Shown: piece after piece, positions 11,821 to 24,129 of the stretch
How positions within the stretch are numbered: the stretch's first letter is position 1
Layout of the letters: every line of letters begins with the position of its first letter
Source: Sipunculus nudus
Taxonomy: Eukaryota > Annelida > Sipuncula > Golfingiida > Sipunculidae
Direction: 5' to 3'
Assembly: GCA_026874595.1 (NCBI GenBank)
Contig: CM049308.1
Coordinates: 72,018,624 to 72,082,623, forward strand
DNA: 64,000 bases
The notes under the pieces: generated by a model
What the model was told of the DNA's origin: nothing
Databases searched by the model: none
Seen by the model: the letters and a program-made list of their open reading frames with translations, nothing else
Position numbers and translations under genes: made by a program

Positions 11821-11948
11821 GTCACTATATGTACATTGAAGCTGATAATTTGACATATTCCAAGACAGCTGTGCTTACAAGTGTGATTTTCGCTCGTCCC
11901 CCTGAAGAAACACAGGATCCATCATCCCCATATTACAAATCATGCAAG
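11821..11948 (+). CDS. ALK: Exon: central MAM domain segment
   Basis: Acceptor CTTTTCAG and donor AAGgtatg bound a 128-base exon that enters in phase 1 and leaves in phase 0. It encodes GHYMYIEADNLTYSKTAVLT and then VIFARPP through YYKSCK. The (G)HYMYIEA strand and the later SCKLRF-type cysteine (completed by the next exon) are standard MAM landmarks. NLT is a potential N-glycosylation sequon, consistent with an extracellular domain. The spacing TAVLTS..F..P......C.L resembles the ALK second MAM. The preceding intron of about 3.4 kb is filled by family B and C repeats and an RTE-like tail. Confidence 0.85.
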
Positions 11949-12522
11949 GTATGTTCACTTGCATTCTGGATCAGTGATGTAATACTGGACATTTCTTTCA
12001 AGGAAATAAAATGTCTATCTATTCCTTTTTATTATCTTTTGCTTTACCTGTTTTTTGCAAATCAGTTCTGTGATTATTATGTTGTCTCCTGAAATTTTAA
12101 TTGTAAAACTATAATACACATGTAAAATAAAATTGCCTGCCAGAACTGAATTATGAAAACAATTTCCTTAGAAACCAAACCATTTTCAGTATTGTAAACA
12201 TTGACAGCTAATCAAAAAGTTCCACTGGTTCAGAATATATCCAGCAGATGTCAGCACTGCATGTAAAATTAATGTTATCCGATCCAAGCGCAAAGGTGAT
12301 AAAGACAAATGGATAGGTGATTAAGACAAAGAGATTTGGCAGTTATCTGGCATCAGTAGATGTACTTGTCCTTAGAACATCCTTCAGTTTGAGTAGAAAT
12401 GATCCATTATTTGTACTTTCACAATTATATATTTTTTTTAAATACCATTGTTAACCTTGGTCAGTATTATGGAGTGTAACCTTAAATTTTTAAAATAATA
12501 AACAAAAATTTATTGATTTCAG
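11949..12522 (+). other. Intron between MAM exons
   Basis: Starts gtatgt, ends tgatttcag, phase 0. No repeat or gene recognised. Confidence 0.8.
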
Positions 12523-12704
12523 CTGCGGTTCGCATTTCATAAGCATGTGCCAGGGTTCAGATCTTACGTCTTAAGAGTGGAGGTCAAACAGCTGAGAGGG
12601 CCATGTTTCAATCAAAGACCCATACGGGAAAATTTGTTGCGGGTGTCAGAAAAAGTCAACAGATGGAAACGAAGAGTAAAGTCACTTGTGGGAATCAAGC
12701 ACGA
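12523..12704 (+). CDS. ALK: Exon: MAM domain segment with basic insert
   Basis: Acceptor TGATTTCAG and donor CGAgtaagt bound 182 bases (phase 0 in, phase 2 out). The product starts LRFAFHKHVPGFRSYVLRVE, matching the MAM strand that follows the third conserved cysteine. It then runs through KQLRGPCFNQRPIRENLL and the very basic VNRWKRRVKSL. The W probably corresponds to the W of the usual MAM strand before the last sheet. An extra cysteine (GPCF) and a cluster of Arg/Lys are unusual for a MAM domain and may mark a lineage-specific loop. The frame is kept perfectly with both neighbours, so this is not a pseudo-exon. Confidence 0.85.
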
Positions 12705-13979
12705 GTAAGTTTCTCTCAGTAATTAAATGATGGGCTTTATGACAATGAACAAACAGTGGTCTACAATAGAATTGTTACCTGGACATTGTAATTAGTATTT
12801 AAACTAAACCTCTCTGAAAGACCACCTACCTAATAAGACCACCTGCCTGTAAAGACCAACCTTCAATAAACCAAAAACATTTACAAGTTTGTTACCTTTA
12901 TTTAGACTAGCTGGTTAAGATGCAGGTGTTATCCCCAAGCTTTTGGTGTATACATGCAACCCCTTTCCTCAGGTGGAACAACAGCTTGGTGTTTGTTACC
13001 CAGTAAGTGTGACAAGTTGAAAGGGTTATGTTTGTGAGGAATTCAAATGTTACATGAAAATTCTCATCAGTTATAAAGATACCTTTTGATTATATAAGAC
13101 AACCTCTGAATTAAGAGCACTTTTCACAGTGGAAGTGAGCCCTTGAACTCTGTGTTTGCAATTAAGATTTGTCAGCGATGCAAGTAATTATGGCAGGTTA
13201 CCAAGAACCATTGAATTTAGATCTAGGGTACAATAACTGTAAATAGCTGCAACATTTTGGCAAGCTCAGTCAAATTCTAGAACTCACAGAAAAGGAAATG
13301 AATCAGTTCTTAGGTTAAGATTCAGTTACAGTTTGATCGAGGGGTTGCATATAAATGCATTAATTATATGATGCATTGTTACATCCCTGCTTGAAAAAAA
13401 TGTTTGAACCTGTTACATCTTTAACCACATTAGAACCTGTCTACATGGACATATGTAAGGATGACCAATCTATAAACTAAAAGCATTAGTTATAAATCTG
13501 AAACAAGTCCACTTTTCAAAAGTTCAAAGGGTGGTCATATCACACATTTTCCCCTTAAGTAGGAAATAATTACTCATTTCAGATTGGTTGATATAGTTCA
13601 GCCAATAGCTCAAGTTATTTTCCCTGATTTAATTTGTTATAACAGAGAACACAAATATATACTTTATTTGAGAGAATAATATATTAATATCTGTTATACC
13701 TTTTTTTACCAATCTCATACATTGACTTTATAGTTCAAAAAGAGTGTGAGATGCTGCCACCTATTGACAAAACAATAAATACCAAATGGAGCAACATGTT
13801 TCAGCAAGTATTGCTTCATTGATGATCATGTCCATTGGTTCAGTCTCTTCCAAATATTTGCAAATTACATTTCGGTTTAATTTTCTTTCCTGTAAAATCT
13901 GTGTAGATTGAAATAAATCAGTGATGTCGGACTCAGGTCGAGACTCGAAGTCCACTTATTCAGGGACTTGGTACCCATC
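12705..13979 (+). other. Intron with family H remnants
   Basis: Starts gtaagt. 12795-13150 carries AAGACCACCT-type words and the 'CTCTCTGAAAGACCACC' phrase of the H MITEs, ending near 13130 in TTTTCACAGTGGAAGTG. A shorter relative lies at 13436-13545. No exon recognised. Confidence 0.5.
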
Positions 13980-14988
13980 CTCCAGATGATGCATAAACTA
14001 GATGAATGTCATAATTTTCTGTATTAGATTTGTTCTTATTCTAGGCTATGCTACATTTTAGATTTTGTATTGTACCACCAGGGTTACAAAGATTATGGTG
14101 CACATTTATTTGTATCCACAAAGTGGTGTTTTGTTTTGAAAGTGTGGATGTTCATCAGAAAAGTAATTGCTTACTTCAGAAGAGTAAAAACTTCAACAGG
14201 TGTGAAATTTACTATAAATTCCAGTAATAAAGTATAGCTGAGATAGTAATTAGCACAATGATATTGTTTGTCCCTCATTCAACCAACAGTATGTATACTT
14301 TATTTGAAAAGATGTTTTTATTTTATCAGATTTACTGAATCTTTCATTTTGGTTAAAGCATGAACTGAAAACCTGAGTGTGCAAAACTTTTTAATAGTGA
14401 TTCAAAGAATGTTGTGGCATTATTTTCTTTTAAATTAAGTTTAAACATTTGTGATTTAAAGATAATAAAATAAATGTGTATGGATAATATGACCGGATAT
14501 GAGCTACACTCTGGATAAATGATGATTGTAACTTTGAATTCTGATATTTTAACTTATATTTTCAGATTTTTTTTTATAACAAATTTATGAAACTTGTAAA
14601 TAAAAAAATGAATCTGAATAAACTATAAATGGAAAAAGAGGATATGCCACAAAAAAGGCTTTTTATAAACTTAAATGAATTATTCAGTTGAAAGTGAAAT
14701 AAAGGTATTAGTCCCTTCTGTCCACTTTCCTGTCCATCTGAAAATTTTTCATATGCATCACAGTATCTCAAAACTTTTACTGTTTTTCTTCATGACAGTC
14801 TTGTCAGAGTATTAGTTATGCAGTCATATATATAGAACTTTACTATAACCAAGTAGAAGGGACTCTTTCCTCTTAGCATCTCATATGCTAATATGTATGA
14901 AAAACATCACAATTGAATATTTTGCATATTTTGCATTTGCAAAAATTTCAAACTTCGGCTGAGCGCCGTGACCCATGGGTCCCTTGTT
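13980..14988 (+). mobile_element. Repeat D1 ending in a family C 3' terminus
   Basis: About 950 bases are colinear with 58357-59383 (start AGATGATGCATAAACTAGAT here, AGATGGTGCATAAACTAGAT there). The copy here ends GGCTGAGCGCCGTG followed by the palindrome GACCCATGGGTC (14970-14981) and CCTTG, the 3' terminus of family C. The second copy is preceded by a family C 5' end. Together they suggest one C-type element seen once without its head and once without its tail. Confidence 0.6.
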
Positions 14989-16640
14989 ACCTAATTATTT
15001 CTGTCCTTTCTCAACATATTTGTTCCAATACTTTTATTACTTCACTCACGCAAATTAATTCTCAGAGCTTAATACATTTTATATTTTGATGAAAACCCGA
15101 AAATTTTTTTTCCCCTTTTTTCTTTGGAATTATTTCCTGTTCAGTTGCTGCACATACCAATTCAATGAAACCTATTAATGGAAGAACTTCCTCCAATTTA
15201 ATAGGAAAAATGCTGTGGGGTTTCTAGGACTGGAATTAAACTAGGCACTTTGTTTTTAATGTTATGGCTCTAAGGGAATTAATAGTCAGATCCATTTCAC
15301 ATTAATACTAGGTCTGATTGGTTGTAATTTGGAGAATGTAATTATGAAGCTTTCATTGGTAATGAGAAATAATGCACACTTATTTCAGATCTATTGGCAT
15401 TTCCAGATGTAAATGGATTCACAAATTGTAACAATTAGACTTCTGCTTATTTTGCTCCATTTTTATATTGTATTGTTTCAACTTGAAATCTGCCTGTATG
15501 GAGAATGTTCATAAAGAGGAATTATTGTTAAAATCTTCTGTAAATGAACAAAGAAAACCATAATCCAGTCTAGAACAATTTTACCTCAGAGAGTTATTTT
15601 AATTGTGGTTTTGAATTATTGTCAGATGGAAACTTAATGAAATATTCCCTGAGATTTGTTTCATTTATGAAGAACCTTTTTCAGTTCATGCTACATGAAT
15701 GAATAAAAATGTATATGCCAGTCAAATTAATTCAGTAGTTGGTATTGTAGTGTTCAAGTAGTCTGCAGGTAAAACAATGAAAACAATCAATTTTATACAG
15801 TGGTGCCTAGTTCAAATCCTAGATCAAAGGACCCCATGTTGTTAATGAATGCTTTTTCTTTACACTACTACTTTTACAGGTAAATGTACATTGACCAAGT
15901 GACCACCTGCCATGAATGACCACAGACTGCAAATTTTGGTCAAAATTCACAATATCACCAGCTTTGTAAGACGTACAGTTTTCAAACCAGAGTACACATG
16001 AAAATTTATAATCTAGCAGCTGTATGGTCATAATGGCCTTTGTTTGATTGTTGGTTTGGGCTGTATTGAACATCAAAACTCTTGAGTCCACATTAGTGCT
16101 AGAATTCTGAGCAAATTTCACCTGCATCTTTTAAAATCTGTATAGAAATAGCAAAGAATAAATGGAAAAAAATCTACTACTAACTTGAGCATGCAGTATT
16201 TAATATTCAGTGTCCAATAATTTGCTGTGTCCACATTTATCCTTGAAAAAAGCCAACAATCCCACAGTGCATTGTGTTTTGTTTATGATAATTAATAATT
16301 AAAAAAAAATAAGTATATACACATTAATTAACATACATTAATATTTATTTGGTCATTTCTGGCTTAATTTGTAATGTGAAAGGCAGAATGTTTAGAAATA
16401 GATTTGGGTAATTTTAGGCCATATCATGAATTAGTTTCTCTCATGAGTTGCTTGGTGCCTGGGCCACTGTTTTTAACACTCGTTTACAGGAGTAAGCAGA
16501 TGGTTTCAGGGCAATATTTTGGGAGGTACACATTTATTTTAAAGGGAAGAAGCTATTTTTCACATTTATTCAACATGCTTTATAGGTGATTAGGCCCCTT
16601 TAATGTAATGGACTCTTACAAGGTTGTACCTTCTGTGATC
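14989..16640 (+). other. Intron, unique AT-rich
   Basis: No convincing exon. 15866-15950 has a few GACCACCTG words like the H repeats. 15800-15820 contains GTTCAAATCCTAG, a box-B-like word, but no box A was found. Confidence 0.5.
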
Positions 16641-16814
16641 TACAGTGAAACTAGTGTTTAACCACCCATGGCACTGTCCAAAAGTGGTCTTAGTTCACAG
16701 GTAGTCTGATTAATTAGACATTTCAGTTTTAACCTGTGTGAATACTTTTGTTTACCCAAGAGTGGTCGTAATAATAATAATAGACTGGTGGTCTTTCAGA
16801 CAGGTTCCACTGTA
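16641..16814. mobile_element. MITE of family H
   Basis: Begins TACAGTGAAAC and ends GGTTCCACTGTA. The right end read in reverse, TACAGTGGAACCTGTCTGAA, matches the left end of the copy at 4847. TA lies at both edges. The interior contains GTGGTCTTTCAGACAGG and reverse AAGACCACC words. Non-coding. Confidence 0.65.
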
Positions 16815-18312
16815 TAACATGTCCTTACACAATGAATGTGCCCTTTCACCAAGGAATGAATGTCTTAGCCATCTGCCAAATGCACTAAAAAGTGTGCATA
16901 TGTAATGAGTGTTTTGGTTCTGTGTTTACCATGGATAAACATAAAAAAAGCTGCCAATAGAGCAGGCCCATGAGACCAAAGGAAAAGAGAAAAATTGAAT
17001 GAAACTGACATCGTCAGTGTTATCAAACACTGCATTTGGCTTTAAACCTACCGGAAAATGCTTTGAAATATCAGGCAGCTGGTAACCATTGGGAGACACA
17101 AGAATATGTTTATCTCCAACAGATGATTAAATTCATCATATATTTATTATTATTGAATTCCTATAATAAGGTCCTCTTGAAAACATTTTCATCTATATAT
17201 ATCTTTTAACTCCCTCGAGTGAATAATATGGAATTACAGGTGGCAGTAACAGGCATTTTTAATGTCTCTCCTGTTTTATAAATGAAATTTGTTAAGAATT
17301 TTTGATGGTTCTTTTAAATAATAGAACATTTGATATATAGAGATGCAACTTGTGTGATGACTCTTTTATGTTATTGGCTTGTACAGAAATGAAAGAAAGA
17401 TTCAGAGCAGTATATATTTATAAATGGCGATCGTACCATTCTGCTAATTTCTGTATTACAATGTTCTGGGTAGTACATGGTTGAATTTGGTCTGTGCCTG
17501 GGAGATATCCAAAGCTGTTCACAGCAGGATTTAGCTGGAGGGGGCGAAGAGGGATTTTCAGAGGCGAGAGGCAGTGACAACGTGAGACTGATCAATTGAA
17601 CAAAGCTTAATGGCAAGAAAGTAATTATAACACTTAGCTTAAAAACTTGCAAACAGCCACATTTCAGCAGACTGCAGCATATTCGGAAGTTCTGAACCAC
17701 AATTCAAACAAGTCTATCTTGACCAAATTGCTGTGTGCCTCTGTCAACCCAAGCAGACTGGCGCAAGTCTCAGCTGCTCAAATACCTAATCTGCTGCAGA
17801 GATGGAAATCTGTTGCAAGGACCTGCAAGAATTGTTACATTTAAAGTAAATTTTTCTTGATAGAATTTTCATAGAAACTTTTGAAAACTTTTTAAACAAA
17901 GTGTGTGGAACAGTACATTTGTAATGATGATTTTGGTAGTTATTAAACCAGACCTTTCCTTTTTGAAAATATGGTATTTATTTTACTCACCCGTATATGA
18001 AGTTCATTTATGTCTATGGATGTCAACCAACATGTTAAAACTGTAGTTATTCGGTTGTTTCACTTTACTCACCCATATTTGCAGTTCATTTATATCTATG
18101 GATGTCAACCAACATGTTCAAACTGTAGTTATTTCGTTGTTTTACTTTGCAAATTTGTCATTTTCTATCAGGGTACCACGTTATTCTCATAACCTTTGTA
18201 AATTTGTCTCTAAAAAAATTTGTCAATTTGTGTATGTGTTCTGTTTTACTCACCCATTCATGCACACTCATGTTTTGATTGACAGGTTTAAATTGATTGT
18301 TTTACTTTGCAG
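16815..18312 (+). other. Intron with short local repeats
   Basis: Mostly unique. 17990-18160 contains two copies, 90 bases apart, of a phrase with TATGGATGTCAACCAACATG. A pyrimidine-rich tract and TTTGCAG end the intron at 18312. Confidence 0.6.
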
Positions 18313-18407
18313 TTTTGTCATTTCCTTTGAGGCTACCAAGTTTCTTAGAACAGAAGAAGACATTGCCATAGATGACTTTTCCCTTTCACCAGAGTGCTTT
18401 GGGCTAG
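18313..18407 (+). CDS. ALK: Exon: C-terminal MAM domain segment
   Basis: After a pyrimidine-rich tract and TTTGCAG, 95 bases are coding up to CTAGgtaagg (phase 2 in, phase 1 out). The protein FVISFEATKFLRTEEDIAID, then DFSLSPECFGLG, is the diagnostic end of a MAM domain: the FEA strand, the DIAIDD motif and the last conserved cysteine. The SPECFG ending is, to my recollection, typical of invertebrate ALK homologues. It splices to the exon at 12523 across a 5.6 kb intron to complete an Asp codon. Confidence 0.87.
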
Positions 18408-19217
18408 GTAAGGGCAAGCATTGATTATTTGGCTTTTACACCATGACACAGGCAGGCAAGGACAGACATTGTGTAAATTACCTCCATATGATCACACCTA
18501 GGATTGATTAATTTGTGAATCTTAATTGAATTGGGAATACATTGGAGTTGACTGGTGAATTGTTTGAATTGTAATTAAAATAAAATGAATAATTATAGCT
18601 TTGCTTGAATAACAGGTGCCCAATAGTAATCACCAGGTCTGTCCATCTGTCTGTCCATCTGTCCACAAATTCATTTCCAGTGATAACTCCTGTTTAGATT
18701 GACAAATTGGTATTTGGTCATAAGGTCAAAGTCAAGTTCACAGCACCCACATCAACAAAATTTGTGGATGCATTTTAAGCCAAACATTTTATCCCTAACC
18801 CTCAATCTTGCACATATAGCTCACCTGCCAATAGGAGAAGATTCCCTATCAAGTTTGGGATCCCAAGGTCAAAGGTCTAGGTAACAGGAGACATCTGTCT
18901 ACAGATTTGTTTCCGGATGATAACTCCAGTTTTAATTGACAAATCACAGGAAAGCTGAGGATGGGGAACCCATAGAAGGTATGAGGTAGTTGCACAACTA
19001 CACACACATCTAGATAAAATTGCATTTCTACCTGCTTCAGCTTATAAAACTTGCCTGCAGATATGATGTAGCCAAGCCAGGTGTCAGCTTTGTGGAAAGA
19101 CAAGTGTTACATGTAAACTTCCAGGCCAGAGAGATACAGCCTTAGTCATGGGAAATAACAGGAGCTGATTACACTTCAGATAATAATCTCTATAAAGGAA
19201 TGAATTCAGTTTACACT
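18408..19217 (+). other. Intron with family-F-like remnant
   Basis: Starts gtaagg. 18610-18960 carries CCATCTGTCTGTCCATCTGT and two 'GATAACTCC(T/A)GTTT..ATTGACAAAT' phrases similar to 7110-7470. Otherwise non-coding. Confidence 0.5.
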
Positions 19218-22200
19218 TGTTAGCGAACCTGTGAGCTTATGAGATGGTGCGTTGTCGTGTGTCTTGCATTGTCTGTACGTTAACCATAGCTATCTAAAAA
19301 CGGCAGGAGCTAGCATCACCAAATTTTTTGCAAATAATCATTCATCCGAAAAACTATATCGGATTTTGTGTATTGTTTTTCTAACTGCATTTTCTTAGAT
19401 TTTATAGAGAAAAAGCTAAAAAAGCTTTAAAAATCTTCTTCTCCGAAACTGTCCAGCAAAATTGTCCAATATTTCACAGAAATGATTTCTGGAACAATCT
19501 TTCTCAAGTTTGTTTGAATGGTTCCAGTTTGGAGATTTTTGGCCGAGGTACAGCAGCTTGAACTTTGTTTACTGTGCAAAAAAGCATATTAAAATTTAAA
19601 TCTCAGAAACGGCTGGAGCTATCATCACCAAATTTTATGCGAATGTTGGTCACATTGGTCATATCTGAAATTGAGGTATTGGTGGCGCCACCTGCATTGG
19701 CCTTTTTTGTACAGGGTCATTAGTGCCTGTATCACACTGAGGGCTACAAAAAACTTCTTCTCTGAAACCATATTGCCAAAATGTTTTATATCGCACAGAA
19801 ATGATCCTATTGTAGTGCTTTCTGAAGTTTGTTCAAATGGTCTCTTTTTAGTGACTTTTGGCTAAGTTATGGGAAGCTGAATTTAGTCATATGCCATAAC
19901 ATCCTATCTTAGCTCAGTGTCTACAAAGATCTTCTTCTCAAAAACCACTGGGCCAAATTCTTAAATCTCACACATTAATTATCCTCAGACGTTGATAATT
20001 TAAAGTTTGTTCAAATGGTTTTGCCACAGTGCTTTTTGGCTGAGTTACGGGAAGCTGAACTTAGCCAGTTTGCTGTATCTTCCTATATGAGTTATAAACC
20101 TGCGAAACATTTTTCGACTGATGCCACTGAAGCCAGTTTGTTAAATATATAACAAGAATAATCCCTACAATAATTCTTATAATAATTGTCATTAATGGTT
20201 CCACATGAATGATTTTTGGCTGAATTATGGAGATTGAATTGAGTCATTTTTTCCATATATGTTAGCTGTGTGATGCTGTTACATCTAGCCTGGCACCAGT
20301 TAATTAGCATCTATTACATCATGCCACTAGACATTTAGATTTCAGGTTATATTTGGTTAATATTGACTAGAACATTTTTTTAAAAGCTTTTAAATTATTT
20401 AGATTCATGATTTAAGTTATTCATCATGCCAGACAATGTATCAGTTATGGATATTGAGTTCTCTGTGGGTATATAAAGACAACTGTACGTGGATTATAAA
20501 TTAATGGTATCCCTACTCAACTTAATTCAAGAATTTGCCATCAATGAGATACATCTGTATTTTAATTTTGCATTCAGTATGCATCCGTAATAATTTTACA
20601 TATATTCCTGATTTCTTTTTTATAAAAAGTCAGCTGAAAAGCATTTTGTATTGGGAAAATAAATTTCAAAGTTATTTCAAGTAGGGACCACTTTTGTATA
20701 CAGATGGCAGCACTTGGTTTACCATTGGCAGATTGCCAGTGCCTTGATGTTGGCCATTAGCAAAGATGATGTCAGCTCTATAAATAGTTTTGGCACAGTG
20801 CCAGGATTGGAAGAAGTGCAGCCAGGTATAGGTCAAGAATTCACTCAGTGCAGTAGCTGCATTCTATTAATAGCTTTGGCAGGCTGCTCACTGTATCATA
20901 TTTGGCACCAAAGTTCAGCCTGAATCTATTTATAGCTTTGGCAGACTGCCAACTCTGTCAGATTATGCAACAGGTCAAGAGATCACTCAGTGCATCCAGG
21001 TACAGGTCAAAAGTTCACTCAGTCTAGCCAGGTGCAGGTCAAGAGTTCACTCAGTGCAGTAGCATTGAGGCAGCAATTTGTCACAGGTCACTCAGGGGCA
21101 ACTGCCTTACTCACCTAAGCCTTGTCAGCCCAGTGCATCAAACTCTGGGGAAGTTTTATGTATTGGACTGATACCTGTCTATGCATCTTTGATGGTATTC
21201 TCATTTACAAGACAGGTGGTGCCACCTACATTGACTTTTGCAGTGTATGCGCCTGCTTATTTCTACAGAGGAATTTGATACATCAGCCTAAAATTGGGTA
21301 TGTTTATACATATCGGGTAGCTTTATAGTGTACAAGACTGGTGGCGCCACCTACAATAATTTTTGCACAGTGTATGTCCCTGCTTATTTCACAGGAGGGG
21401 TTTGACATATCAGTCTGACATTGGGCATATGTATATATCTCTTCATTGTATATTAGACTGGTGGTGCAAGCTACAATCATTGTATCCGCCAAAACTGAGT
21501 TTTGCAGATACTATGTTTTCAGTCAGACACCGACACTCATGCCATTGCGGCAAAGGTTTCCGCAGAACTCCTCTATAACCACTGGGCAGAATTTTTTAAA
21601 ATTCAGAGTTATGATCGGTCACATGTGAACTGCTGCGTTTTCATTTTTGGTTGACCTCTGACCTTTCCTCTCTGCCCAGCTTCCACATGTGCGTCTGTTT
21701 CTACACATAAACCCACATATCTCAGGAACCGTTTGACTGATAAGGCTAAAGATTTTGCACAAATGTAGCCCTTGAAAAGCTTTATAACATACACTAAAAA
21801 TGGTGGCGCCACCTGCAACCATTTTTGCACAGCGTCCATCTGTTCATCTGTCTTGGGATAAAAACACTCATATCTCTGCATTGGTTGGACTTATCCACCT
21901 AAAATTTTGCATGTGTATACATCCTGGACAGCTTTCTTGATTTTATGACAGGTGGCGCCACCTTCATTCACACTTAAGCTGCAGACATCCAAGCTCATAT
22001 CTCAGGAACCGTTTGACCGATTGGGCAAAATTTTGCATGTTTATAGATCTCACATAGCTCTTTATCCTACCCAAAACTGGTGGCACTACCTGGAATTGTT
22101 TTTGCACAGCGTCCATCTGTTTGTTTGCCGTGGGATAAAATCACTCACATCTCGGCAGTGGTTTGACATATCTTCCTAAAATTTTGCATGTTTATACATC

Positions 22201-22863
22201 TTGGATGGCTTTCTGGATTTTGTGGCAGGTGGCGCCACCTACATTTATGTATATGCTGCAGACATTTAGGCCTATATCTCAGGACTGGTTTGACATATCC
22301 CCCTGAAATTTTGCATGTGTATAGATCTCACATAGCTCTTAATCATACACAAAATTGGTGGTGCCACCTGCCACCATTTTTGCACAGCGTCCGTCTGTTT
22401 GTCTGCCGTGGGCTAAAATCACTCATATCTCAGTAGTGGTTTGACTTATCTGCCTAAAACTTTGCATGTTTATACATCTTGGACTGCTTTGTGGATTTTG
22501 TGGTAGGTGGCGCAACCTACATACACCTTTCGGCTGCAGACATCCAGGCTATTATGCAACACACCTCACTCTATTTCCCCTTGCCACTCAGTCCATGCCT
22601 CACTTCACCTTTCCCACTCTGACTTTGGAGGATACACATAGTTGCTTGTTGACTACCCATATTCTAGTTTTTTGTGTTGTGTGCTCCCATGCCAGAATTG
22701 CAGCAGTGATGTTTGTTTAATTGTTTCTTGTTCTAAGTGTATAGTACTTGCATTGTTCATACACATGTTACACATGTTCTTGAAAAGTAATGGTCCAACA
22801 TTGAAGCATTATACCTGGTGTTATCTCATTGCACAGGTTTGCATTAGGCCTGTAGGACTTGTA
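19218..22863 (+). mobile_element. Repeat B2, interrupted by repeat A2
   Basis: The left end is TTAGCGAACCTGTGAGCTT. The body follows B1 closely (19400-21130). It then has GTGGCGCCACCTACAATAAT-type units up to 21480, the A2 element at 21481-22667, and the family B tail ending GGCCTGTAGGACTTG (22847-22862). The tail from about 22668 matches the tail of B3 at 27480-27668, where no A element is present, which gives the empty-site comparison. Confidence 0.65.
21481..22667 (+). mobile_element. Repeat A2 nested in B2
   Basis: The left end TGTATCCGCC forms a terminal hairpin with its neighbour: TATCCGCCAAAACT (21483-21496) against AGTTTTGCAGATA (21498-21510). The internal core has palindromic GGTGGCGCCACC units at about 21801, 21951 and 22228. 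The right end shows GGAGGATACA, a weakened hairpin and CTAG (22664-22667). Same order of parts as A1. Confidence 0.7.
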
Positions 22864-24129
22864 TTTTATTAAATGTGATGTTGAGGTAATTTATTAAAGC
22901 CAACTGCAAGCTGCAAAATTGACGCTTAATCTCTTGTACTGAACTTACACATCTGGGCCCTTGAGATTGAAAGCTCTCCTCAGAGCCTGTTTGAATTTTC
23001 AATGGAATTTTAATTGAATAGAAATGAAATGATGTAATTTATTTTTTCTTACATATTGGATTGAATTGAATTATAAAGAGATATGAATTTGGATTGAATT
23101 GGTGTTAAATAATTTTAATTGAACCCATATATGTATATGAAAATGTTATCAATTTGTCTGAAACCTCCTTGTCAGTTTCCAGGCATGTCCAGAAAAAATA
23201 CATCATAAAGTTTTCATTAGAGAACTTGTATGAATTTTAATGTTACAGTTAATTTCTATTCATTTAAAGATTTCGTATGTCATATATACTTAGGATACAA
23301 CTTATACAACCTTATACAGAATAGGGTTAATCTTCATAATTGGGGATTCTCAGTTACTGATATTAAAAGTTTCAGGTGTGTTGCCATTATCTCAATCGCT
23401 TTTTGTTTGTTTTTTATATGAAATTTGTAATATATAATTTTTAAGGCTTTCTGCATCAACAGTTTTCTTAAAATGATTTAATAAAGCTTCAAATTATCAG
23501 ACTATTAAGTATTTGTAGAAGTATACTTGACCAACTTTGTATGCCACTAAACAGAGTCAGTCTGTGTCTGTCCCACTTACACAAAAATTTCTAGGTTTAT
23601 TTTTCACTTACCTCTGATGTCTGTTCTCTCTATGACTGACATTGCATGTTGCATTGTCCATATATATCAATATATATTCTGCTGGAGTGCAGAGTGGCAT
23701 ATTTTTGCATAAGTTTAATAAACAGCATCACTTTCTAGTTTACAGTTGTACGTTTTCCATGCTGTGTCAGTCAATGCTTAATTGCTTCATTGGATAAACA
23801 TTTAAACTTTCAATGTCTTTTTGTCAATCTTTTAGCAGTATAAAGACACTAACAAAAGTTCCATGAAAGTCCACAAACATTATTGTCCCCTGCTCCATGG
23901 AACCCGGGACATTGATTTGGGTTTGTCCGTCTATCTTTCCTTCTGCCTGTCCATCAGGTTTTCTTTCAATGTGATTACTTTCCTAATTATTATCTGATTT
24001 CTTTCAAATTTGGGTCAGTGATTGCTCTTATGCATACCTTGGTTATGATTGCTTTTGAAGTGTCTGTCTGAAAATTTATCATCCCCAGCTCCTAAAAAAA
24101 AATTACCTTTTGTTCCGAATTCACAACAA
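22864..24129 (+). other. Intron, unique to old repeat
   Basis: AT-rich. 23880-24110 has an eroded repeat with GGTTTGTCCGTCTATC and related words. No exon recognised. Confidence 0.5.

Noticed and set aside
11787-12092. 101-codon open frame read as one continuous protein
   Set aside because: Only 11821-11948 matches the MAM domain. The rest is intron beyond the gtatgt donor and loses the family pattern.
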